This document shows positions 24,554 through 33,771 of a DNA stretch of 64,000 nucleotides, one piece after another (the first letter of the stretch is position 1; every line of letters starts with the position of its first letter). This stretch comes from Ophiodon elongatus (Eukaryota > Chordata > Actinopteri > Perciformes > Hexagrammidae): positions 2,289,001-2,353,000 of the forward strand of contig JACSYO010001932.1 in the NCBI GenBank assembly GCA_016806645.1. Reading direction: 5' to 3'. The notes below the pieces were generated by a model. That model had not been told where the DNA came from. It made no database searches and was given only the letters and a program-made list of their open reading frames with translations. The position numbers and the translations under genes were made by a program.

Positions 24554-27224
24554 TCTTGTGTCGCCTCTTTTCTATGCCTCCAGGTGGGATATGGAAAGCA
24601 GTGGGGTCCTGCACCCAAATGGGTGGCAGCAGTTTCGCCCTGTTTCTGGGCTCCCAGCGGTCATGGAAGAGGCCTGCACTGGACCAGACAGCTGCAGCCA
24701 GGTTTAGGGAGCAATGTTCCCTACAGGAGTATGACCCAGCTCACATCCTTCCTCATGGGTCCTACTTGATGAACTGTGGATCTCCTAAAGAGGGTTTGTC
24801 ATACAACGATGGATGTCTTCTACAAATTCTGTCCTTGACTTATCTCCCATGCTCTCTCCCACTCAGTGACTCGCTCTTCCAACCGTGTCGCCTATCCTCT
24901 GACAACCTCCTCTGTTTTGTGTACCGTGTTGCACCCAGATGTGTTTGAGAAGAGCCGGGCACTGCTGGTGGATGAGCTCAGCCGCTGTAGCCTCCTGGGC
25001 CTCAGCCTCTACAACTTCCACCCTGGCTCCTCCCTGGGCTCCATCACCACTGAGCAGTGTGTGGAGAAGATAGCAGGAGCCATTAACCACGCTCACCAGC
25101 AAACACCTGCTGTGGTTACAGGTACAGTTGGTGGACAAAATAAAAAATAAAAATGGCCTGTGATATGCTGTAGCCCTGCAGAATTTTCTTTTTGAGACTG
25201 TCAGAGGTATTGAAACAACTCAAGGGTTATTTATGTGGTGTATTTGTAATGTTCAAAACATCTGCTTAAATGTACTTTGTTCTGTGATGATGAAGGTCAA
25301 TCTGCGACTACTGTTCCTTTTATACTAATGTATTTTGCTGGGTTTGTGGCTGATGCATCTGCAATTCATGAAGGGACTACTGTAAAACATAATTACCAAG
25401 ACTGGTACTCCAACAAGGCATATTCAGTTAAAACTGGCAGTGCTTGCCAGTCAAAGGTCTTAGAATTAGTTTTAATTTAAAAAAAATAAAAAATAGTTTC
25501 CAAAAAAGACAGAGGTAAACTAAGGGTAGATAATCACTGGTGTAAGGGCACCAACTACAAACACTGCAAACTGATGTCATATAGCATCAGGAAATAAGTG
25601 TCAGATAACCACAATGACACAGAGGAAACTGGCAAAGACGAACAGTAGAGAACCTCACCAACACTGACCCACTGATACTGTGTAACACTACACACTAGAG
25701 CCTCCACAATTCCAGTGACTTTAATCCAGACCTCTTGGTGGCTTTGTCCAGCAGAAAACATTTTGAGCTTCACTGGACTCTGAATTTACTGCAAGACAAT
25801 GCTTTATTGAGTCTTGTGAACGCAGCATACCGAGAGAACTTCGCTGCCAAACCAAGTGCACACATATTAAAATCCAATGTGACCAAAATCACAGTTGGTG
25901 GGTTAATTCCTTTGAATGTAATTAAGAAAACTGGTCTTTAAAGTATTCTTGACCTTATTTAGGAGGATTCATATTATACTACCACAAGTCAGTTATCAAA
26001 ATAATGGTCACGGCATCATGTCATACAAAACCATTTGACCTCAGACTGACTTCTGTGTTAATACATAACTTACAATTTGCGAAATTGACTGCAGGCTTGA
26101 CACCGATGTTGCATTACTTGCGATTCATGGCCACAGTCCTTTTGACTTGCATACCCCAAATGGTGGTGTGATAAATTTACACTACAGTGGAATGCCTGCA
26201 AAACACCTGCGGCGTTGTAGCAGGTTAGGGGTAAATATTGGAGTTGAATGGGTGTATCCAAACTGATATTGCCCTTTTCTTCTTTTGCCGCCCATGTGGT
26301 CAGTGTTGGAGAACATGAGTGGTCAGGGCAGTACGCTGGGCGGTAAATTCTCTGAGCTGAGGAGCATCATAGACAAAGTGAGAGACCAGACCAGAGTAGG
26401 AGTGTGTCTGGATACCTGTCACGCCTTCGCAGCAGGTGAGAGAAACCATAGCTTTATCTTTCTGTCCCACAAAATCAGAAATTAAAAAGGGAAAATAGTT
26501 TCCCGCAAGTTCATAGTTTGCTCAAAGTCCATGATGTAAACCTGAAATCTGCTCGAAATCCAAGCCTTTATATATCTAAGCTTCCATTAGGGCTGTGAGT
26601 GTTGTTTCTTGTCTTGGTAGGATATGACGTGGCTGCAGAGGGAGGAGTGAAGGCCATGCTTGACGAGTTTGATCAAGAAGTGGGACTCCACTATCTTAAA
26701 GCCCTCCATCTCAATGACTCCAAAGGTACAGCCAGGACTTTTACACACAAATATCACATACACAGATTAGATCGATGAGTTCATTTTATTTTGTTTGCAG
26801 GTAAACTAGGCTGTAACCTCGATCGCCATGAAGACATTGGTAAAGGTCACATCGGAATCTCTGCTTTCCGAGACATCGTCAATGAGCCCAGACTGGACAA
26901 CATCCCTCTGATACTGGAGACACCTGGACGGTGAGATAACTGCAGAGACAAGGAGTCTGTTGTTGTGAACAATGAGTAAATATGGTCTTTACATTGGAAA
27001 ACACATCTTTATTTATTTACAAAATGAGAATATAATGGAGAAGACTGCATAGTCTGTTCTGACTGTCATATGCTTTTTTTTTTTTTAAGTACAATAAATT
27101 ATTTATAGACGCTATTGCACTGGCTCAGTTTGAACATGACCGTTACGTTATATTTCTCCACAGGCCAGGTTTCGAGTATGCTGAGCAGATTGAACTTCTG
27201 TATTCCCTCTACGAGAAGAAATAG
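24288..27224 (+). CDS. Endonuclease IV (Nfo/Apn1 family) AP endonuclease, 7 exons
   Basis: Base-excision-repair enzyme of the zinc-dependent endonuclease IV family, which cleaves the backbone 5' to abasic sites. Exons: 24288-24453, 24584-24793, 24939-25121, 26304-26435, 26621-26725, 26801-26930, 27164-27224. They total 987 nt (328 aa) with consistent phases. Residues at all nine zinc-ligand positions known for E. coli Nfo are seen, in ILPHGSY, NFHPGS, ENMSGQGS, CLDTCHAFAAG, LHLNDSK, DRHEDIG and LILETPG. A basic N-terminal extension of about 50 residues (RKRGARKRK, RRDRRRKDRK) precedes KYIGAHV and may act as a nuclear localisation signal. Intron 2 has a weak donor (gtttgt). A poly(A) signal AATAAA is at 27,368. 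Introns argue against bacterial contamination. Confidence 0.92.
24500..24545 (+). repeat. (CA)n microsatellite in intron 1 of the endonuclease IV gene
   Basis: About 45 bp of CA, about 40 bases before the exon 2 acceptor, so it sits near the polypyrimidine tract. Confidence 0.9.
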
Positions 27225-27367
27225 TTAGCACCTTTACTGAGGAATTGGCCCTGCTAAACTGAACCAAACCTCGGCTCACACGTCTGCTAAGAACTGGACT
27301 GCGTTTGTCAAGGACCAAAGTGGATGGGTTGTTGTAAATCAGTGTGAACAGTTATGAACATGAGTTA

Positions 27368-27373
27368 AATAAA
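27368..27373 (+). terminator. Poly(A) signal of the endonuclease IV gene
   Basis: AATAAA lies 144 bases after the stop codon, followed within 30-50 bases by GT-rich sequence (ttgtttggagtcgtcttg), the usual arrangement for 3' cleavage. Confidence 0.7.
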
Positions 27374-27399
27374 AGTGTTAAAAGTTGTCATTAGACTTG

Positions 27400-28750
27400 T
27401 TTGGAGTCGTCTTGTTCACAATGAGCCATTAGAGGGCAGCAAGAACACACAACACAAACCCTCAATGTGATGCCAAATGATGCAGGCAGAGATGAAAACA
27501 TGAATACAAATCCAACTTGCATGTACATTTGCATTTGGCAATTTTTAGGACCAATACATTTTTATTGGTAGCTTTATTTTGCTTCTCTGACATGTTGACA
27601 TGTCATTATTGGCAGAACTCAGATGGCCCTTGAGTTGATGACTGTAACAGAAAAAGCTTGAGGCATCATTTTCTGAATGATATCACATCAGGTTGCCGAG
27701 GAAATTTAAACATTCAAGGATTTTGGTGATTTTTTTTGTTCTTAAAAGGAACATTGACAAAGTAAGAAAGATATCAAACATTAAGGAACAAGCATTAGGA
27801 TGTAGGATATATAGGAAATATCAGTATATACACTCAAACAGATATTTGGGGGGGAAACACTTATATGGCATGAAATTAAAAAGAATTGTCACTGTGTTAA
27901 GAAGAGTTAAGAAAACGGGAAAAGGTAGGGGATGGTGCTATCATCACTGTAATCAACAGTTCATGGTGGGCATAAGTACTGTTACTCAAGTATTGTTCCT
28001 AAGTGCAATTTCTAATATATGCTAGTTCAGTGTGTTGTGTGTGTTTTTCTTACTGGAACTGCATATTGTTATTTCTTTAACTGATATGGATAGGCAAGTA
28101 TTTGTTTTGCCTATATTTTCCTCTGGTCTTGGGGGTTTCCCAGCTAAATAGCTGTAAATGTAAGTAAATGGGATTGTTTTTGTTTGTTGATGATACCAGT
28201 CGAGGCTATTCCCTTAATAGTGTCAGTCTTGCTGATGTATCCGTAACTGTGTTGCTATTTTATTGTTTATTTTCTGTGGCCTTTATCAAATAGCAATTTT
28301 GTGCCTGATCACACCAGCATATGTTCCTCCCTTAACCCTAGACTAGGTTACAAAACTACCTCCTCCTTTGGACAACTTCCTGGCTCCTCAGTATCTCGAC
28401 AGAATAGGACAGCTTTTCTTTGGTGTTCCACCTAAACAGTCCCCATCATACGGTGGACTGCTATGTGAGTGAACCAAGACTTTGAACATGAGAGCAGATT
28501 GAGCAGAAAATCTGAGAGCATTATTTACACAAATTACTGATCATCTGTAAGATTAATTAAGTTTTGCTCCCTGTATGATCTCATCACTGTTAATCACACT
28601 TTTAAACCCTCAGGTTTTACAGATCAGGTGTGCTGCATGCAATTTAAAATCCTTGTATGCACAGAATTATGATCACTGTGTTGCATTCTGCAGGAAATCT
28701 GCTGAACAGCCAGATGGGTTCGGGCGAGGAGGATGACACAGGTGAAGAAG
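27400..28750. other. Intergenic sequence without recognised feature
   Basis: AT-rich, no convincing ORF or RNA gene. The 110-aa open frame at 27,693-28,025 is lysine-rich low-complexity translation of AT-rich DNA with no recognisable domain. Confidence 0.5.
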
Positions 28751-28754
28751 CCCA

Positions 28755-28965
28755 GGAGGACTGTTTCTCCGGTCCAGGGCAAAGGAAACTTAACATTACA
28801 GAGGACACAGGAGAACTGTGTCTCCGGTCCAGGGCAAAGGAAACTTAACATTACAGAGGACACAGGAGAACAGTGTCTCCTGTCTAGGGTAAAGGAAACT
28901 TAATATTACAGAGGACACAGGAGAACTGTGTCTCCGGTCCAGGGTAAAGGAAACTTAACACCGCA
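28755..28965 (+). repeat. 55-bp tandem repeat, about 3.8 copies
   Basis: Full units start at 28,801, 28,856 and 28,911, each beginning gaggacacaggagaac and containing ctccggtccagggcaaagg. A partial, more diverged unit precedes at 28,755. Copies differ at a few positions (for example ggtcc/tgtct). Confidence 0.9.
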
Positions 28966-29096
28966 CACTGTTAACTTTACGGCCGGACTACTGGGAACAT
29001 GACATCTTTTCTTGAGGTAAGAATAGCAAAATAAAATTGTTACAGTGAGAGAGTTAAAGCTTTCTTAAATGGTCGATGAAACCTTAAGTTTTCTAC

Positions 29097-29390
29097 ATGT
29101 GACTGTGGCTTAGTGGTGAGTAGGGTCGTCTTTCAATCAGAGGATTGGCAGTTCGATTCCCTGGTTCCACTAGCCCATGTTAATGTGTCCTTGGGCAAGG
29201 CACTTAACCCCAAATTACTCCCGTAGCTGTACCTATGGTATGTGAATGTGTATGTATGTTATCTACTACTGATGGGCAAGGGGCAAGTAGCACCTTAGCC
29301 CCCCCCCTCCAAATCAGTGTATGAATGGGTGAATGATGTCATGTAGTGACCATTTTACATCAGGTTCCGGTAGCGTGAGGTTAACCTCTG
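29097..29390 (+). mobile_element. tRNA-derived SINE
   Basis: Pol III promoter boxes are visible: A box TGGCTTAGTGG (29,106) and B box AGTTCGATTCC (29,150). They are followed by the fish SINE segment tccttgggcaaggcactta. The 3' end is not sharply defined. Confidence 0.7.
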
Positions 29391-29555
29391 TGAGCTACAT
29401 TTTAATTTGAAGCTTTGTTTTCTGCAGTTCTGTGTCGCCCTTTGAGTCAAGAGTAAGTTAACATAACGCTAGCTCTCTAATAGTTGAGCGTATTTACTTT
29501 TCTTTAACATAGGTTATGGGTTTCTGTGTTGAACATTAGCTAACGTCAAGACACA

Positions 29556-29640
29556 GAACAGCTAACAGCTCCTTAGAAGGAGCTTCTTTTTCATGTTCAA
29601 ATCTTCATTTACCGCTCACATCAGATGAGGGAGTCTCCCT
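29556..29640 (+). repeat. Interspersed repeat shared with 53,850-53,960
   Basis: agctccttagaaggagcttc and the following ttcatgttcaaatcttcatt recur at 53,865-53,930 with small insertions. The core ctccttagaaggag is palindromic. Family unknown. Confidence 0.55.
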
Positions 29641-30635
29641 CAGAGTCACATGTTCTAAGTGACATTAGTGATGGTCAGATATTCAAATCCAATGATTTTT
29701 TAAAATCAAAATCCATCATGCTTCAAGCTAGTACTACACCAGGATGTGTTTGAAGTTGTTAACCCTTTAGGCTCTGCAAAGACAATACATAATGTATTAG
29801 CTGTCAATGTATCTGATGCTAATTTGCCATTTCAATTTATGCAAGACCAGTTTGTACAGATAATTAAGACTATTTACTTTTATCTTGTAAAATTTAATAA
29901 ATTTGCTTCTGCCACCTCTCAGACATTGCAATCAAACTCGAGTGGTTGTGGACTTGGATGGGAACAACTTTCTGGCCTTTATGACACCCAGGAAAACGGT
30001 GAGATTCTAATCCATTTAAATGCCAAAAGCAAGAAGTTTTTGTTTTTAAAAGATGATTTTTTTTTGGACAGCAGAAGGGAGGGGGGGGGGGAAAGAGAGA
30101 GAGAGAGAGAGAGAAAAAAAAAAGGGCTAACCAGGAATCAAACCTGGGCCGCTGCGATAACATGTGGCACGTGAGTGTGAATTTAGCCATTTCATTTTAA
30201 TTTACAACCTTTGCATTGAAAAGAGTAAAAGTTGATGCTTGAGATAATTTGAATTTTTTACCTAAGAGGATGTATGTCCTCTCCTCGTCTTTTATCTCAC
30301 TCTTTAAGAATAATAGAAGAGTAATTATTCCCAAATACTGAATGCACATAAACTGTACATTTGGGATGTTAACTAATCCTACAGTTGTAACTATATCATG
30401 TGTGGTATATTGCAATATTCTAGAACCAGTCATTCCCAAACACTGGGTCGGGACCCACAGTTTTGTTCGGGTCGCCAAATAAATTAGCAGAATTTCTTCC
30501 ATATTCTTTTATTTAACATTTACATCTGCACGTGAGGCAGCGTAAATGTTTGTATTGTTCTCATAACTGGAGCCTTCTTATAATATTGAATCTAATACAA
30601 AAAGGCGCACAGTCTGTTTGTTTTACTGGTGAGAG

Positions 30636-30942
30636 TGTCACGGCCGGTGAAAAGGCGGAGGCAGGACCCAAGCGCAGACTCCTGATGACACGGTGGTTTG
30701 AGCAAAATGCTTTAATTACTCACAGGCGAGAAACACACGGGAACAGGAACGGGAACAGGAACACAGGATGCAACAGCCAAAGAAAACAGACATACGGACA
30801 AGGAGGCACAAGACAAACGAGGCTTAAATACACAGGAAGGTGCAGGAGGATTCAATTAAACAATCACAAGGACAGGAAGTGAAGGGACCCAGGGGAACAC
30901 AAGACAGGGAACTCATCAAAAGACAAGTGACCCCCCCCCCCC
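30636..30942 (-). mobile_element. 3' LTR-like repeat of small non-autonomous LTR element
   Basis: Begins tgtcacggccggtgaaaagg on the plus strand and matches 31,974-32,299 over nearly its whole length with small indels. Its inner end runs into a poly-C tract (30,930-30,942), which is a polypurine tract on the minus strand. The last part of the LTR is missing compared with the other copy. Confidence 0.65.
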
Positions 30943-31955
30943 AAGGGACGGATCCCAGACGTCCCTTCAGTCCGTGGTCCTAGGGTGGGTGGAGGGGAGC
31001 CGGAGGAGGGACTGAGGGCAGGGTGGAACACGCTCCGGAGGCCGCACGACCACCAGACATGCTCCGGGGGGCGTGGCTCCGGAGGGCGACCGCCAGATGG
31101 GCAGACGCGGGACCGGGACCTTGGGGAGCAGGGCCAGGACACTGGGGGGCGGGGCTCAGGGAAGCAGGACCGGGGCTCCGGAGAGCGTATTTCAGGGGAG
31201 CGGAGCTCACGGGAGTGGAAATCCAGAGTCGGCCGGGCCACCAACGGGGAACAAGGCTCCAGAGTCGGCCGGTACGCCGACGGGGAACAAGGCTCCAGAG
31301 TCGGCAGGCACGGCGACGGGAAGCGGGGCTCCGGTGTCGGCCGGGCAAACCGACCGGAAGCGGGGCTCCGGTGTCGGCCGGGCAAACCGACCGGAAGCGG
31401 GGCTCCGGTGTCGGCCGGGATACCGACGGGAAATGGGGCTCTGGTGACGGAGGCGGGGAACAGGAGTCTGGAGTCGTGGAACAGGAGTACGGAGCCAGAG
31501 GCGGGGCACCGGCGTCCGGAGCTGGAGGCGTGGAACAGGAGTCTAGCGAGGAGCATGGGTGCGGAGGCGTTGAACAGGAGTCCGGAGCCGGAGGCAGGGA
31601 AAAGGAGTACGGAGTTGGCCGCATCACAGGTTAGGAACCGGTGTCTGGAGGGGGTCGCGGCACCGACAGAGCGCGTGGAGCTGAAGGCGGCTGGGAACCG
31701 GAGTCTTGAGTCGGCCGCTGCGGGAACCGGGGTCGGCTGCAGCCCTGAGACAGCAGGGGGAACCGGGGTCGGCTGCCGCTCAGAGGCAGCAGCGGGATCA
31801 GGGGTCGGCTGCGGCTCGGAGGCAGCAGCGGGCACAGCTCGCCGCTGCGACAGCCTTCTTAGTGACTCCCACATGTCCCTGACTAGCTTGTCATGGTGGT
31901 CCCCCATAAGGTTCTCTAGAGCGCTAAGGCGCACGCCAGTGTCTGCTGGGTCCAT
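30864..31955 (-). CDS. Gag-like ORF of the non-autonomous LTR element
   Basis: ATG at 31,955, just inside the 5' LTR, opens a frame of about 364 codons. Its N-terminus (MDPADTGVRLSALENLM) has the short acidic/coiled style of fish gypsy-type Gag starts. The rest is Pro/Arg/Ser-rich translation of a GC-rich tandem repeat and no reverse transcriptase is encoded. The frame runs into the 3' LTR, so the C-terminus may be meaningless. Confidence 0.45.
   Translation of the reverse strand: MDPADTGVRLSALENLMGDHHDKLVRDMWESLRRLSQRRAVPAAASEPQPTPDPAAASERQPTPVPPAVSGLQPTPVPAAADSRLRFPAAFSSTRSVGAATPSRHRFLTCDAANSVLLFPASGSGLLFNASAPMLLARLLFHASSSGRRCPASGSVLLFHDSRLLFPASVTRAPFPVGIPADTGAPLPVGLPGRHRSPASGRFARPTPEPRFPSPCLPTLEPCSPSAYRPTLEPCSPLVARPTLDFHSRELRSPEIRSPEPRSCFPEPRPPVSWPCSPRSRSRVCPSGGRPPEPRPPEHVWWSCGLRSVFHPALSPSSGSPPPTLGPRTEGTSGIRPLGGGGHLSFDEFPVLCSPGSLHFLSL
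31240..31445 (+). repeat. GC-rich minisatellite, 36-37 bp units
   Basis: Units with cggggctccggtgtcggccg start at 31,324, 31,361 and 31,398 (37-bp period). More diverged aggctccagagtcggc units precede them. It lies in the internal part of the LTR element; because 37 is not a multiple of three, the encoded peptide changes frame from unit to unit. Confidence 0.85.
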
Positions 31956-31973
31956 GTTGTGGTCCGTAAGTAC

Positions 31974-32299
31974 TGTCACGGCCGGTGAAAAGGCGGAGGC
32001 AGGACCCAAGCGCAGACTCATGATGACACGGTGGTTTGAGCAAAATGCTTTAATTACTCACAGGCGAGAAACGAACGGGAACAGGAACACAGGATGCAAA
32101 GACCACAGCCAACGAAAACGGACAAGGAGGCACAAGACAAACGAGGCTTAAATACACAGGGAGGTGCAGGTGATCAGACACAGGAGGATTCAATTAGACA
32201 ATCACAAGGACAGGAAGTGAAGGGACCCGGGGAAACACAAGATGGGGAACTCTTCAAAATAAGACAAGAAGTGACCACCTACAACCCCAAACCGTGACA
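31974..32299 (-). mobile_element. 5' LTR-like repeat of small non-autonomous LTR element
   Basis: A 326-bp unit with the ends TGTCACGG and CCGTGACA, the short TG...CA inverted termini of LTRs. It is a direct repeat of 30,636-30,942. With the internal part the element is only about 1.7 kb. Confidence 0.65.
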
Positions 32300-32384
32300 C
32301 TTCTTGCAAGAATAAATACTTTAAAGATAAGTTTTGGGTTTACGATATTCGTCATTTCAGCTTAAAAAGACTTAACACCTGGTA

Positions 32385-33720
32385 AGGTAAATTTTGCCGC
32401 GACAGGACAGCACACTATTACTTGTTCAATCACGTTGAATCCAATATTAGTCTTTTCTGCAACATTAAGATCTCTGGATACTAACATGGGGACAAGGAGT
32501 ATCTTTTCTGAGTGAGTGTCACAGTCTAAATAAAACTGTCTCTATCCATCATCATATGGAATTTCACTCCCATTTGCAGCTAATGCTACCAGTGGTTCTG
32601 CTCCTAAAAGTTCAGTAAGTGGCATGACAGTGCTGTATAGAAGATGTTGTTTCCGCCAGTCATTATTAATGAGACTCGTCTGAGCTCCAGTGTCCCCAGG
32701 GCCTCAACTGGAACATTGTCTAGGTGGCATTGGACCATGCATCTCCTCCCGTTGAGACTGAGAGCTTGGTTTGGCCTTGTGAGGGCACATAGCCAGTAGA
32801 TGTGTCACCTCTGGATTTGTTGCTGTCTGACTGTGGGGTTGCTGAGAGAGTGTCTGTGTGATCACTTGGTGGGTTTTGTGAAGGTGAGGGGGTGTTTTGC
32901 GGAGAAACAGAATTTACTTGGGACCTGGAGGGTGGGTGGGCTACTGTGGGTCCCGGCTCAGCAGCCCCCTTCCCTTTTCCCTGCGTGAATCTGCTTTGTC
33001 TACAGCCACGTGAAAGAATGCCTTCGTGCCCACAGCGATAGCAGTGTCTACATGTGTCACCGATCTGAGCCTCTCTGCATACCTAGCATCCTCTAGCCCA
33101 TCTTGCTGCTGGTGATGGCCGGGCATCTGTACTGGGTCTTGACTTTGTTGCTTCTAATGTCCTATCGAAGATTTTCTTCACTTCAAGAACATCAGTCTTG
33201 AAGCCTTCAATAAGCTGAACAGTTTCAGGATCAGGTACTTTACTCTGTCCTTGTTTTTTCTTTGTGGAGACTACCACACCTCCTTTCGTCTGCATTTCAT
33301 AGTTTATGTCTATTTCACTATTCAGAGGCAACTGACTGGTATTGGATTGCAGCTCTGTGTGTATCTCATTTACTCTTGATGGCTTAACTGTGATGTTTCT
33401 CCTAAATTTGTTTTGAGACTGGCAGCCTCATTTATCTTTTCTATCAGAACCTCATCTGTAACTCTGGGGTTGCTAAGGTGAGGTTTCAACTGAAACTTCA
33501 ATGCCTCACTAAGCAGACCAGTTTTGAATCTACGCTGGATTAAATCTGGGCTGAACTGTTCCCCTTCATCCTCGTCACCAGACTTCCATAGCAGTTTCTC
33601 TCTGATCTCTGTTGCCTTGAACAAAAACCTCTGAGCAGATTCCTTCGTGTGGGGGTCAAAAATAGGCGGTATGGACCCAAATGTCGTATCCGGACCTGGA
33701 CTTAAAACCGGACCTAGACT
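32385..33720 (-). pseudogene. Degenerate gypsy/retrovirus-like gag-protease remnant, copy 1
   Basis: Read on the minus strand. 33,640-33,370 encodes a Gag capsid-like stretch (LIQRRFKTGLLSEALKFQL). At about 33,050-33,000 is a zinc-knuckle-like CYRCGHEG...C with the usual final His replaced. At 32,694-32,683 is the aspartic protease motif DTGA followed by Q-T-S-L-I. Frames are broken between these parts, and no reverse transcriptase core follows. Parts recur at 55,826-57,415 and 59,470-60,340. The right flank resumes at 36,603 after a nested insertion. Confidence 0.7.
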
Positions 33721-33726
33721 TAAAAC

Positions 33727-33771
33727 CTATATTCAATTCCATTATCCGCTTTTCCTATTTAGGGTCGCGGG
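33727..33771 (-). mobile_element. SINE 3' part, split by a LINE insertion
   Basis: ccattatccgcttttcctat then agggtcgcggg matches the 3' end (minus orientation) of the fuller SINE at 59,020-59,372. It is preceded by taaaac (33,721-33,726), which recurs at 36,597 after the rest of the SINE, giving a 6-bp target duplication. Confidence 0.65.

Noticed and set aside
24243..24614. 123-aa minus-strand ORF
   Set aside because: Spans the (CA)n tract and antisense of endonuclease exons 1-2; no domain.
27693..28025. 110-aa Lys/Arg-rich ORF as a small gene
   Set aside because: AT-rich low-complexity translation, no start context or domain, no splice partners seen.
29097..29170. True tRNA gene
   Set aside because: A and B boxes are present, but the acceptor stem does not pair and a SINE body follows.
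30060..30175. Possible tRNA gene (tRNA-like gattcctggtt on the minus strand)
   Set aside because: Only a B-box-like motif next to a GA/A-rich run; no full cloverleaf. More likely a decayed SINE fragment.
30985..32151. 388-aa plus-strand ORF rich in Gly/Arg/Ser
   Set aside because: Translation of a GC-rich minisatellite and LTR; the start-proximal Gag-like signal is on the other strand.
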